From positions 1-20,397 of the forward strand of contig DAIOGO010000033.1 in NCBI GenBank assembly GCA_036745195.1: 20,397 nt of DNA, written 5' to 3'. This document shows, in pieces, positions 1 through 7,398 of this stretch. The stretch's first letter is position 1; every line of letters starts with the position of its first letter. A program made the position numbers and the translations under genes. The DNA is from JBFHRE01 sp036745195. Its GTDB lineage: Bacteria; Actinomycetota; Acidimicrobiia; Spongiisociales; ZC4RG35. Under the pieces are notes generated by a model. The model was not told where the DNA came from. It saw only the letters and a program-made list of their open reading frames with translations, and did no database searches.

Positions 1-675
1 GCCTTCGCAGAATATGCGGCGGCCCGTGAGGACAAGCTCGCCCACAAGCCGGCGAATCTCAGTTTCGAGCAGGCGGCTGTCGTCCCCATCTCCGGGGGAA
101 CTGCCATCCAAGGGCTGCGCGACTCAGGTCATATCGAGGCGGGTCAGAAGGTGCTCATCGTCGGGGCGTCGGGAGGAGTCGGCACCTATGCCGTGCAAGT
201 GGCCAAAGCCTTCGAGGCCGAGGTAACCGGTGTCAGCAGCACCGCGAAGCTAGATCTCGTCCGTTCGATCGGCGCCGATCACGTCCTCGACTACACCCGA
301 GACGACTACCTGGAAGGCTCGAAGAAATACGACCTGATCCTCGACATCGGCGGAAACAACAGTGTCTCGCGTCTGAGACGAGCTTTGACTCCCAAGGGGA
401 CACTGGTCATCGTCGGCGGGGAAGAGGGCGGCAGCCTCACGGGAGGTTTCGGCCGCCAGATCCGCGCCTCGGTGATGTCGATGTTCCTGAGCCAGCGCCT
501 GACGATGCTCGTTTCCAAGGAGCGCCACACGGACCTCGAGGCGCTGCGCCCGTTCCTCGAGAGCGGCCAGGTCCGCCCTGTCATCGACAGGTCCTACTCG
601 CTTGCCGAGGCGCCCGCCGCCATGAGTCACCTCGAGGCCGGACTCGCCCGCGGAAAGCTCGCCATCACGATCTGA
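1..675 (+). CDS. MDR-family NAD(P)-dependent alcohol dehydrogenase / quinone oxidoreductase, 5' partial
   Basis: The reading frame is open from the first base, so the gene is cut by the window edge and 224 C-terminal residues are visible. The Rossmann glycine motif VGASGGVG lies near visible residues 54-61, followed by YAVQVAK. The segment VTGVSSTAKLDLVRSIGADHV is the usual nucleotide-binding region of zinc-independent MDR proteins. The end (SLAEAPAAMSHLEAGLARGK) is typical of the ADH_zinc_N_2 C-terminus. Family knowledge: these soluble cytoplasmic enzymes reduce quinones, enones or aldehydes with NAD(P)H. The N-terminal GroES-like catalytic domain is mostly missing, so metal dependence and substrate cannot be read. 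The stop is followed by a 38-bp spacer to a small ORF on the same strand. Confidence 0.9.
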   Translation, partial: AFAEYAAAREDKLAHKPANLSFEQAAVVPISGGTAIQGLRDSGHIEAGQKVLIVGASGGVGTYAVQVAKAFEAEVTGVSSTAKLDLVRSIGADHVLDYTRDDYLEGSKKYDLILDIGGNNSVSRLRRALTPKGTLVIVGGEEGGSLTGGFGRQIRASVMSMFLSQRLTMLVSKERHTDLEALRPFLESGQVRPVIDRSYSLAEAPAAMSHLEAGLARGKLAITI

Positions 676-713
676 CCCACACAACAGCCTGAATCCAAGA
701 GAGAAGTGGACAT

Positions 714-884
714 ATGACTTCAACCCGAACAGACAACTCGATCAAGGACCTCAGCGACCACCGTTCCGTGGACACCAATTTGTCGGTCGGCGATGCCACC
801 TACCGCTCGCTGCATACCCTGCAAGTTCGGGACATGGTTCTCCCCGTGCGACGGCACCTGTGTGTGGAATCGAGGTCATCGTGA
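714..884 (+). CDS. Putative 56-aa protein of unknown function, coupled to the downstream hydrolase
   Basis: An ATG at 714 is preceded by the purine-rich GAGAGAAGTGGA, a plausible ribosome binding site. The frame runs 56 codons and its TGA overlaps the GTG at 881 in a GTGA arrangement, as expected for translational coupling. The product (begins MTSTRTDNSIKDLSDHRSV, ends CVESRSS) is polar, has no membrane segment or signal peptide, and matches no family I recognise. It could be a real small protein, a leader ORF, or the decayed front of a lost gene. Support is the RBS and overlap only, so confidence is low. Confidence 0.35.
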   Translation: MTSTRTDNSIKDLSDHRSVDTNLSVGDATYRSLHTLQVRDMVLPVRRHLCVESRSS

Positions 885-2269
885 CGACCGCTCCCCCGGC
901 GACCACACCCAAGGTCGGGCGCGAGAAGGGACCGTCCCGTGCAGATGCCGGACCGAGGCCACGTATTGGCTGGATCGTGGCGGGTTCGTTGGTCACCGGG
1001 GCTGTGGTCGGTCTGCTCCTGGTTGCCGCCCCGCTCGTTCCGGCCGAGGAGAGCGCGGTCACAGGGGCACTGTTGTGCGGATTCGCGGTGGGCTGGGTAA
1101 TGTTGGCCGTGCTCTCGGAGCGCTTCAGCGATCAGCCTCAACGGTGGGCAATGGCGCCAGCCCTGTTCATGGGAATCAGCGGACTGCTCCTGGTGGCATT
1201 CGGCTCCTCGGTGCAAGGCGTTCTCAGTTGGATATGGCCCCCCGCACTCCTCGTCGTCGTGGTCTGGATGATTGTCCGCTCCCGTCAGCAGCTGAAAAGC
1301 GGTAGTCGGTGGTTGCTCTATCCGGTGTTCAGCGTGCTGCTTCTGGCATCGGTCGGGGGTATCTACGAGACCGTCAGCGGAGCTTTGGACGCGAGCCCTT
1401 ATCCGATGCCCGGCAAGCTCATCGACATTGGCGGGCACAGGTTGCATCTCTCCTGCACCGGGACAGGGAGTCCCACCGTGGTGCTCGAACCAGGTGGAGG
1501 CCTGATGTCATCGGCCTTCGGGTGGATAGGACCGGCCGTTGCTGCGGACACCCGGGTATGCATTTATGACCGCGCCGGTCTCGGATGGAGCGATCCCGCG
1601 GACTCTGTCCAAGACGCGACCCAGATAGCAACCGACTTGCACACGCTGCTGGATCGCGGACAGGTGCCTGGACCCTATGTGCTGGCGGGCCATTCCTTTG
1701 GTGGCCGTTATGTTCTCACGTTCGCTGCCCTGTACCCCGACGATGTCAGTGGCATGGTGCTGGTGGACTCAACCGCACCGGCATCGCAGCCGACTGCCGA
1801 GCCGAGTACACCTGGCGCGGAGGACTCCTATGACTTGATGGGTCGTGTCTCATCATTGGTGTCGGCTTCGGCCCGGGTCGGGGTGGGCCGCCTCCTCGCC
1901 CAGGCCGACTACGGCAGCCTCCCCGCCGAATCCCGGAACGAAATCCGAGCCAGTGCGGCAACCGCCAGCTACATCCAGAGCACGATCCTCGAATACGCCT
2001 TGGCAGACACGTCCGGGAGCGAAGCCGCATCGCTGGTCAGCTTCGGTGACAAGCCCCTCATCGTCGTGACAGCCCCTGTTGGAAATGGCGCCGCTTGGTT
2101 GGCGTCGCAGGATCATCTGGCCACGCTGTCCTCGAACTCCGCCCATCGCATCATTGACGGCGCCGACCACCCAGGGCTGCTATTCGACGAGCAATTCGCA
2201 GCCTCGACGACCCAGGCGATCCTCGACATCGTCTCGTCGATCCGGAACGACGAGCCATTGGTCAGATGA
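881..2269 (+). CDS. Membrane-anchored alpha/beta hydrolase with N-terminal multi-TM region
   Basis: I chose the GTG at 881 (462 aa) because GAGGT lies just upstream and the codon overlaps the preceding small ORF's stop; an in-frame GTG at 860 adds seven residues. Residues ~28-170 hold about five hydrophobic helices, then the hydrolase domain begins near IDIGGHRLHL. The oxyanion-type turn LEPGGG and the segment CIYDRAGLGWSD are typical of the fold. The nucleophile elbow AGHSFGG places Ser272, and His430 in GADHPG is the probable catalytic His. The acidic residue usually found after strand beta-7 (here VVTAPVGNG) is not obvious. The protein is probably a membrane-bound esterase or peptidase-like hydrolase with its catalytic side undetermined. 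Its stop overlaps the next ORF by ATGA. Substrate is unknown. Confidence 0.85.
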   Translation: MTTAPPATTPKVGREKGPSRADAGPRPRIGWIVAGSLVTGAVVGLLLVAAPLVPAEESAVTGALLCGFAVGWVMLAVLSERFSDQPQRWAMAPALFMGISGLLLVAFGSSVQGVLSWIWPPALLVVVVWMIVRSRQQLKSGSRWLLYPVFSVLLLASVGGIYETVSGALDASPYPMPGKLIDIGGHRLHLSCTGTGSPTVVLEPGGGLMSSAFGWIGPAVAADTRVCIYDRAGLGWSDPADSVQDATQIATDLHTLLDRGQVPGPYVLAGHSFGGRYVLTFAALYPDDVSGMVLVDSTAPASQPTAEPSTPGAEDSYDLMGRVSSLVSASARVGVGRLLAQADYGSLPAESRNEIRASAATASYIQSTILEYALADTSGSEAASLVSFGDKPLIVVTAPVGNGAAWLASQDHLATLSSNSAHRIIDGADHPGLLFDEQFAASTTQAILDIVSSIRNDEPLVR

Positions 2270-2604
2270 TCCGCTCCGCCAACGGACCGTCACTCGTGCC
2301 CGCAGTGATCGCTGCCACCATTGCCATCATCACCCGGTCCTCGGCGATCGCCATCTCGGTCGGCGCTGCCTGGTTCATCCTGGGCGAAGTGCTCCTCGGC
2401 ACATTCTGGGACAGCCCCGCCGAGTGGGGCCCGGCCGCGGTCACCAACGCTCTCGCAGTCGGAGGTGTCGGCGGGGTCGGCAGCATGGGGGGAGCCGCGC
2501 CCGTCATTGCTTACGGCACGGCGGCACTCCTCGCCGTTGGCTACGGCGTCCTCAGCCTTGCGATCTCTGGGACGGTCCTGGCAAGGCGGGATGTGACGAG
2601 TTGA
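2266..2604 (+). CDS. Short membrane protein resembling the C-terminal part of an ABC-2 type permease
   Basis: The ATG overlaps the hydrolase stop (ATGA), so translation is probably coupled. The 112-aa product has about three hydrophobic segments (~10-25, 28-45 and 78-105) around a glycine-rich stretch (GGVGGVGSMGG). The pattern near the start (ITRSSAIAISVGAAWFIL) and the ending with a last TM plus a short basic tail (LARRDVTS) resemble the final helices of ABC-2 family export permeases. A complete permease would be well over 200 aa and would sit beside an ATPase gene; neither is here. It is either a stand-alone small membrane protein or a remnant fused in behind the hydrolase. The family assignment is inference from pattern only. 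Confidence 0.55.
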   Translation: MIRSANGPSLVPAVIAATIAIITRSSAIAISVGAAWFILGEVLLGTFWDSPAEWGPAAVTNALAVGGVGGVGSMGGAAPVIAYGTAALLAVGYGVLSLAISGTVLARRDVTS

Positions 2605-2718
2605 CCGCTCCCTCAATAACCGGCGACCGTCAGGTAACGAATGTCTCATGCCTGAAGGCTTGAGTGAAGGAAGAAGGACTCGGGGTATCAATGGGCCGCA
2701 TCGATAGAAGGGCGCAAC

Positions 2719-3480
2719 GTGACCGATAGCAGAGACGCGACCGACAAAACCAGAAATCCCACGTTGTCCAGCGGGTCTCCCGCCCACGGGATCTCCCGGC
2801 GAAGGGTGGCGCTCACGGCTGGCATCGGCCTACTGGTCATGGCGGTACTGGCACCGATCGCAAACTTCGGCGTGCTCGAGAACCTTGTCGTGTCGGGGGA
2901 CGGGGCGGCGACGGTCGAGAACATCTTGGCCGACCTGGGACTTCTTCGCCTGGCCATCGCGATGTTCTTGGTGGTGACCTTCCTTGACATCGTGGTTGCG
3001 TGGGCACTGTACGTCCTGTTCAAGCCAGTCAACGAAGCCCTCGCTATCCTGGTCGGATGGCTGCGCTTGGCCGCTCCCGCCGTGTTCGCGGTGGCGTTGG
3101 CGAACCTACTCGACGTCGCAAACCTCCTGGGTACTGAGGCTCGGACGCTGCAACCTGATCAGCTCGAGGCTCAGGTTATGGCCTCAATTGCCTCGTTCCG
3201 CAACGGCTGGGACATGAGCCTGGCGATCTTCGGTCTCCATCTAGTGGGCCTCGGGTACCTACTTTTCAAGTCGGTGGACTTCCCCAAATTCCTCGGGGTG
3301 CTGGTGGTCGTAGCCGGTGGCGGATACCTGGCAGATACCTTCGCCAGGATCCTCGTCCCCGACTTCGAGTTCACCTTCAGCTTGTTCACCTTCGTTGGTG
3401 AGGCACTCCTGATCTTCTGGCTCTTCTGGAGGGCCATCAAGGGGTTCCCCCCTGAAACCAGCCGTATGGTGGACAAGTGA
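2719..3480 (+). CDS. DUF4386 domain-containing integral membrane protein
   Basis: The GTG at 2719 is preceded by AGAAGGG at a good distance. The 253-aa product has a polar N-terminal tail, then about six TM helices starting near residue 27. Family hallmarks of DUF4386 are visible: a first helix followed by a loop with SGDGAATVENILAD, then a second helix region ending in ALYVLFKPVNEALAIL and the RLAAPAVFA segment. The function of the family is unknown. The gene starts 114 bp after the preceding ORF, so it may have its own promoter, though I could not identify a convincing one. A second DUF4386-like gene lies 1 kb downstream beyond an SDR gene on the same strand. Confidence 0.8.
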   Translation: MTDSRDATDKTRNPTLSSGSPAHGISRRRVALTAGIGLLVMAVLAPIANFGVLENLVVSGDGAATVENILADLGLLRLAIAMFLVVTFLDIVVAWALYVLFKPVNEALAILVGWLRLAAPAVFAVALANLLDVANLLGTEARTLQPDQLEAQVMASIASFRNGWDMSLAIFGLHLVGLGYLLFKSVDFPKFLGVLVVVAGGGYLADTFARILVPDFEFTFSLFTFVGEALLIFWLFWRAIKGFPPETSRMVDK

Positions 3481-3517
3481 CGGAGCGGCGGCTGACTCAG
3501 GCGAGAACGGTGGCGCC

Positions 3518-4405
3518 ATGAAGCCCATGACCGGCAAGACCGTGTTGATCACCGGCGGCACCGGCGGGATCGGCAAGGCGGCTGCGGTCGGTCTTGCCTC
3601 GATGGGCGCTCGGGTGGGCATCACCGGCCGCGACCGGGCTCGAGGAGAGCAAGCCGCCGCTGACATCGCCGACGAGTCGGGCAGCCCCGCCGTCGAAGTG
3701 TTCGTCGCCGACATGTCGTCACAGAAAGAGGTCCGGCGACTAGCCGGCGACATCCTCGCCGCCTTCCCTCGGCTCGATGTACTTCTCAACAACGTCGGCG
3801 GGTTCTGGGCCCACCGCCACTTGACCGCCGATGGGCTGGAGCACACCTTCGCCCTCAACCACCTGGCGCCATTCCTACTCACGAACCTCCTGCTGGAACG
3901 GCTCACCGCCAGCGCCCCAGCTCGGGTCATCACAGTTTCGTCTGGGGCTCACTCCATGGGGAGGATCGATTTCGATGATCTGATGGGAGAACAGGACTAC
4001 TCGGGACAGCGGTCCTATAACCAATCGAAACTGGCCAATGTGATGTTCACCTACGAGCTCGCAAGACGTCTCGACGGAACCGGGGTCACCGCCACCGCTC
4101 TCCACCCCGGGATGACGAACACCTCTTTCAGCACCGAAGACCCCCACCGAAGGATGGCTCCCATCGTCTTCTTGGTTCGACCCTTCATGAAGAGTCCCAA
4201 ACGAGGGGCCGATACCGCCGTCTACCTTGCCAGCTCCCCCGAGGTTGAAGGCGTCACGAGCCGCTACTACGTCAACCGCAAGACCAAGAAATCAGAAGAG
4301 TCTTCCTACGACGGAGCGACCACCGCCCGACTGTGGCGGCTCAGCACCGACCTCGTCGGAATCGCTGCCGACACGACACCGACCCGTGCGAAGGCATCCC
4401 CTTAA
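3518..4405 (+). CDS. SDR-family NAD(P)-dependent oxidoreductase (retinol-dehydrogenase-like)
   Basis: This is a complete 295-aa classical-type SDR. The cofactor motif TGGTGGIG is at residues 12-19, followed by TGRDR, whose basic residues favour NADP(H). Asp65 is in the VADMS adenine-contact segment. NNVGG at 91-95 replaces the usual NNAGG, Asn114 is in ALNHLAPF, Ser142 in VITVSS, and the catalytic pair is Tyr167-x3-Lys171 (YNQSK). HPGMTNTSF near residue 196 is the usual C-terminal substrate-loop entry. Family knowledge: the closest named relatives by pattern are the retinol dehydrogenase / WW-domain oxidoreductase-like SDRs; the true substrate is unknown. The start follows the preceding DUF4386 gene by 37 bp, so the two may be co-transcribed. 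A second in-frame ATG lies three codons further on. Confidence 0.92.
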   Translation: MKPMTGKTVLITGGTGGIGKAAAVGLASMGARVGITGRDRARGEQAAADIADESGSPAVEVFVADMSSQKEVRRLAGDILAAFPRLDVLLNNVGGFWAHRHLTADGLEHTFALNHLAPFLLTNLLLERLTASAPARVITVSSGAHSMGRIDFDDLMGEQDYSGQRSYNQSKLANVMFTYELARRLDGTGVTATALHPGMTNTSFSTEDPHRRMAPIVFLVRPFMKSPKRGADTAVYLASSPEVEGVTSRYYVNRKTKKSEESSYDGATTARLWRLSTDLVGIAADTTPTRAKASP

Positions 4406-4534
4406 AACCTCGGCCCACCCAGTCAGCACCCTTGCAGCGAGAAAAGCCATGCCACCCTCCACACCCGTCGACACCACGAAGACGAAAACCGCAGCGGGCG
4501 CTAACGCCAGCTGCACCCACAGACTGGACGCTCA

Positions 4535-5170
4535 ATGACCACCACCCGAACACCCGCAGTCGAAGTTGACACCCCAACCAGGTGGAACAAGGGAATTGCA
4601 GTCACCGTGGGCATCCTGTTCTTCTTCCAGCTGATCACATTCCTGATAGGCAGTTCCTTGATACAGAGCTACCTGGACGGAGACGCCAGCAGGGCAACCC
4701 TGACCATGGGTGTACTCCTTGAAATGTTCGCGGGCCTTGCCGTCGTAACAATCGGCTTCCTGATGTACCGGGTCCTCAAGACGGTGGACAGGAAGCTCGC
4801 GTTGGGATACCCGTTCATGAGGGTTCTCGAGTTTGCAGTCTCGGCAGTCCTGGCCGGTTACCTCCTGAGCCAACTCGTGGAGTTCCCAAATCACCTGCTA
4901 TGGGTCTACATCCCCACTGGGATCGGCGGGTTGATTCTGAACTACTTGTTTCTGACATCAAAGATGATTCCGCGTCCCATCGCAGTCCTCGGCCTGATCG
5001 GATACGCCTTGCTCTTGCTCGTTGTACCGCTTGACCTCGTCGGCGCTGTCGAGGAGAACAGTGGCGCCGGACTTGCACTACTCGCCCCGGGTGGACTGTA
5101 CGAATTCGTCATTCTGCCTATTTGGCTGATCGCAAGGGGGTTCCGCCGCCCGGAAGTGACGGCAGCCTGA
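4535..5170 (+). CDS. DUF4386-like integral membrane protein (second copy)
   Basis: The 211-aa product has a short polar N-terminus and about six TM helices (first at ~20-40, FFFQLITFLIGSS). The order of features matches DUF4386: a loop after helix 1, a helix ending FLMYRVLKTVDRKLAL, then YPFMRVLEFAVSAV, which is the family's R-x-LE signature. It is diverged from the copy at 2719 and about 40 residues shorter. No strong Shine-Dalgarno precedes the ATG (GGACGCTCA only), and an upstream start cannot be excluded. The gene is on the same strand as the SDR, 129 bp downstream of it. The function of the family is not known; I infer that the two copies and the SDR form one functional cluster. Confidence 0.72.
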   Translation: MTTTRTPAVEVDTPTRWNKGIAVTVGILFFFQLITFLIGSSLIQSYLDGDASRATLTMGVLLEMFAGLAVVTIGFLMYRVLKTVDRKLALGYPFMRVLEFAVSAVLAGYLLSQLVEFPNHLLWVYIPTGIGGLILNYLFLTSKMIPRPIAVLGLIGYALLLLVVPLDLVGAVEENSGAGLALLAPGGLYEFVILPIWLIARGFRRPEVTAA

Positions 5171-5261
5171 ATACACCAGAAGTCCCTGAGGTGGCCAGCT
5201 CGAGAGTGATGAACGACCCGCGTGATGTGGGCGGTCCGGCTTGGCTCGGTCTTGCTTCGCC

Positions 5262-5618
5262 TCAGTCACAATCTGGCGTGGCACCGACCAAGAGCTCTGC
5301 CAGCCGGTCGGGTTGCTCACGGAAAGGCCCGTGATCGGTGTGGATCTCGGAGACCCGTGCGCCGATGGAAGCCGCCATCAAGCGCTGTGATTCGGGTGGC
5401 ACGAGGGTGTCGGCCGTTGTCAGGATGTAGGCGGGCCGGCGGTTGATGTCAAGATCGCCGGACCATTTCTCGCGCAACACGGCGATGCCCTGCGGGCGCT
5501 GGGTTCGCTCGAGCTCCTTGCGGGCATCATCCTGCAACGAGGGCTCCATCCCTGCCACGTAGGCCTCGATGTTCAGCGCGCATAGGCCGGGACCGGCGGT
5601 CACGATCAGTCCACCGAA
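5262..5618 (-). pseudogene. C-terminal fragment of an alpha/beta hydrolase
   Basis: The minus-strand frame ends at a stop at 5262-5264. An in-frame GTG at 5603 gives 113 aa, but hydrolase-like sequence (FGGLIVTAGPG) continues upstream of that codon to about 5620, where an in-frame TGA and the IS3 piece begin. Visible are ERTQRPQ, RRPAYILTTADTLVPP (a likely acid-residue strand) and EIHTDHGPFREQP (a likely catalytic His). The nucleophile elbow and the entire N-terminal half are missing, so it cannot be an active enzyme of this family. The upstream boundary coincides with transposase sequence, which suggests truncation by insertion and later rearrangement. It may still be mis-annotated as a short gene. 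Confidence 0.75.
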
Positions 5619-5619
5619 C

Positions 5620-5855
5620 GCACTGGTTCAGGCAGATGCGCCAGGACGCACGACCGAGGATCAGCGGCGCATGGGCGAGCTTGAGGCCAAAGTGCGGGAG
5701 TTGGAGCGGTCGAATGCGATCCTGCGGTCAGCCTCGGCTTTCTTTGCGGCGGAGCTCGACCGCCCACAGAGACGCTTGTGAAGTTCATCGACGAGCACCG
5801 GGGCACCTTTGGGGTCGAGCCGATCTGCGCTGAGCTGCCGATCGCCCCAGCCAAC
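5620..5855 (+). mobile_element. Internal fragment of an IS3-family insertion sequence (OrfA end / OrfB start)
   Basis: The plus-strand frame up to 5781 reads the end of an IS3 OrfA: LEAKVRELERSNAILRSAS, the leucine-zipper-like segment, then AFFAAELDRPQRRL and a stop. A GTG at 5778 overlapping that stop (GTGA) begins an OrfB frame reading VKFIDEHRGTFGVEPICAEL then PIAPAN, the standard opening of the IS3 OrfB integrase. The helix-turn-helix half of OrfA and nearly all of OrfB, including the DDE catalytic core, are absent. Neither terminal inverted repeat is present. It is therefore a dead internal slice of an element. After about residue 26 of OrfB the same frame passes into unrelated methyltransferase-like sequence. 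Confidence 0.82.
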
Positions 5856-5955
5856 CTGGTTGACGCCGCCGACCGGCAAACAGCCTTGGCAGAGGCGTTG
5901 AGACTGTTGCGACCCGGCGGTGTGCTGGTGGCGGCCGCGGTCTCTCGCTTTGCCT
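5856..5955 (+). pseudogene. Short internal fragment of a class I SAM-dependent methyltransferase
   Basis: The frame continues directly from the IS3 OrfB piece and reads LVDAADRQTALAEALRLL, RPGGVLVAAAVSRFA. This is the region around strands 4-5 of class I methyltransferases, where R-x-x-AL-x-EA-x-R-x-L-RPGG is followed by a hydrophobic strand ending in SRF. Only about 33 codons are recognisable. The SAM-binding glycine motif and the remainder of the protein are absent. Beyond 5955 the plus frame is antisense to a GNAT fragment, so the open frame running on to 6626 is not a gene. The family call rests on pattern recognition over a short stretch. Confidence 0.55.
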
Positions 5956-5963
5956 GGCCAATC

Positions 5964-6245
5964 CTGGTCGTACTTGCGCTTGTGCTTGATATTCGGCAGT
6001 TCTTCTGGGCTGCCGTATTGGCACCATCCCTGAGCGGCGCCGTTCTCATCGATAACGAGAGCGGCGTGGGCGCGGCCGGTGCGCACGCGATATTCCTTGA
6101 CGGCGCGATGACTGATCCCTTTCTGTCCGCACTCGGGGTGATAGCCGATGCACCAGCAGCCTCCAAAGATGCCGTTGTTGCGTTCGACCAGGTCGGCGAA
6201 GGCACCCCACGTCGAGGCGTCGAGTTCACGAATCATGTATGTCAT
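5964..6245 (-). pseudogene. N-terminal fragment of a GNAT-family N-acetyltransferase
   Basis: Read on the minus strand from the ATG at 6245 (or 6236), about 94 residues look like the front of a GNAT enzyme: IRELDASTW, ERNNGIFGGCWC, KEYRVRTGRAHAALVID, GWCQYGSPEELPNIKH. Family members continue with the acetyl-CoA-binding RxxGxG/A loop in the second half. Here, after KYDQ near 5964, the frame enters sequence antisense to the methyltransferase fragment, so the loop is lost and acetyl transfer is unlikely. The start lies 5 bp after the stop of the intact minus-strand hydrolase, so the intact ancestor was probably its operon partner. The truncation could be biological or an assembly chimera. Confidence 0.75.
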
Positions 6246-6250
6246 CGGGT

Positions 6251-6934
6251 TCAGCCTTCCCTGGCGGCGGAGTCGAGAATCCGAGCCAGTTCAGCGGGTC
6301 GGGTGACCATCGGCCAGTGCCCTGAGTCGATGTCCGCAAAGGCAACGTGCGTGGCCCGGCTGAGCTCGGGGACATCGCCGGCATCGATCCATGCCCTGGC
6401 CTGGTCGGGGCTGTACTCGGGGCACACGAGGAGCACGGGAACGTCAAAGCGTCGCTCGTCGGTCAAGCGCACGACGCCCTTGGAGACGCCCTCAGGGACC
6501 GCAACCGCCCCCGAGACGATGCGGTCCCGCTCGGCCTGGCCGAGGTCGACCGAGTCGGCGCCCTCGAAAGGACCCCAACCCGGAAACGCCATAACGCCGT
6601 CGACGGTGGGGAAGAAATCGGCGTAGGTGTCACCGTCGGCAGACGGAAAGCCACCTACCAGGACGACGCCATCGATCGCATCGGGTCGGTGGTCGGCGAT
6701 CATCCAAGCCAGGGTGCAGGCGGCCGAGTGGCCGACGACGATCGGTCGGTCGGCTGCGTCGACCGCTGCCAGGGTGGCCGTGACCTGGTCGGCCAGCGTC
6801 GCGCTAGTCGAGGCATCATCGACGCCAGGTAGAGCCACCGGTAGGGCCCGATGCCCCAGGTGCTTGAGCTCCGCACCAACATCAGCCCAGATCGACTGGG
6901 GCAGCCACAGACCAGCGATGAGAATGATGTCCAT
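6251..6934 (-). CDS. Alpha/beta hydrolase (227 aa, complete)
   Basis: The complete minus-strand protein begins MDIILIAGLWLPQSIW, the first strand and HG-equivalent loop of alpha/beta hydrolases. The nucleophile elbow is VVGHSAACTLAW with Ser70. The second glycine of the usual G-x-S-x-G is Ala here, a variation seen in small esterase-like members. His206 in DIDSGHWPMV is the probable catalytic His, and the acid is likely in VLLVCPEYSPDQARAW (Glu173 or Asp177). No signal peptide or TM segment, so it is cytoplasmic. The length fits the family. The truncated GNAT gene follows immediately on the same strand. Substrate is unknown. Confidence 0.88.
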   Translation of the reverse strand: MDIILIAGLWLPQSIWADVGAELKHLGHRALPVALPGVDDASTSATLADQVTATLAAVDAADRPIVVGHSAACTLAWMIADHRPDAIDGVVLVGGFPSADGDTYADFFPTVDGVMAFPGWGPFEGADSVDLGQAERDRIVSGAVAVPEGVSKGVVRLTDERRFDVPVLLVCPEYSPDQARAWIDAGDVPELSRATHVAFADIDSGHWPMVTRPAELARILDSAAREG

Positions 6935-7254
6935 GCCCGGGACTCTAAGGCCAGCTCCACACGATCCGCCTCCTCCGTATTCTGAGCGTGGTGGAGCCTT
7001 CGATGCTTCTGCATGGCGCCAATCGATGTCGTGAGCGACTCAGATAGCGACACCCTCTTGCGTCTCGCAGAGAGCGTCACCTCAACCCGACCGGGACCAA
7101 CTAGCGCCGAGCAACAGATCAGGCGCCATAACGCCCGTTTCTCAGAGTGCACTGGATCGGCACATATCGCTCGGGTGTTCGTCACGCTCGCATGAGGCGC
7201 CGTCTTGTTCCCTGCCTTCGGGAGGCCCCGCAGGCGACGGCGTTGGGGAGGCGC
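6935..7254. other. Non-coding stretch upstream of the hydrolase, running to the scaffold gap
   Basis: In these 320 bases I see no frame with a protein-like composition on either strand. The open frames that cross it have arginine/serine-rich shadow compositions and run into the N gap. No tRNA, clear hairpin terminator or integron attC site was found. It should contain the promoter of the minus-strand hydrolase, but no convincing -35/-10 pair stands out. Confidence 0.5.
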
Positions 7255-7354
7255 NNNNNNNNNNNNNNNNNNNNNNNNNNNNNNNNNNNNNNNNNNNNNN
7301 NNNNNNNNNNNNNNNNNNNNNNNNNNNNNNNNNNNNNNNNNNNNNNNNNNNNNN
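7255..7354. other. Scaffold gap (100 N)
   Basis: Exactly 100 unresolved bases are a conventional placeholder for a gap of unknown size. The contigs on either side are joined only by read-pair or similar evidence that cannot be seen here. Gene order across this point should not be trusted. Confidence 0.98.
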
Positions 7355-7398
7355 CTGCCTGCCAGGTGACGAGCCTGGGCCCGGTACGATCCGGTCCA

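Noticed and set aside
2605..2718. Possible promoter TTGAGT ... TATCAA before the first DUF4386 gene
   Set aside because: The spacing is about 19-20 nt and both hexamers are weak. It cannot be separated from chance in this sequence.
5956..6626. Continuation of the plus-strand IS3/methyltransferase frame
   Set aside because: It runs antisense to the GNAT fragment and to an intact hydrolase with a full catalytic pattern, and its own sequence has no recognisable domain.
6935..7254. Possible integron attC site or cassette boundary near GCGCCATAACGCCCG
   Set aside because: The short AAC-containing run does not pair with a matching GTTRRRY core or form the expected folded recombination site.
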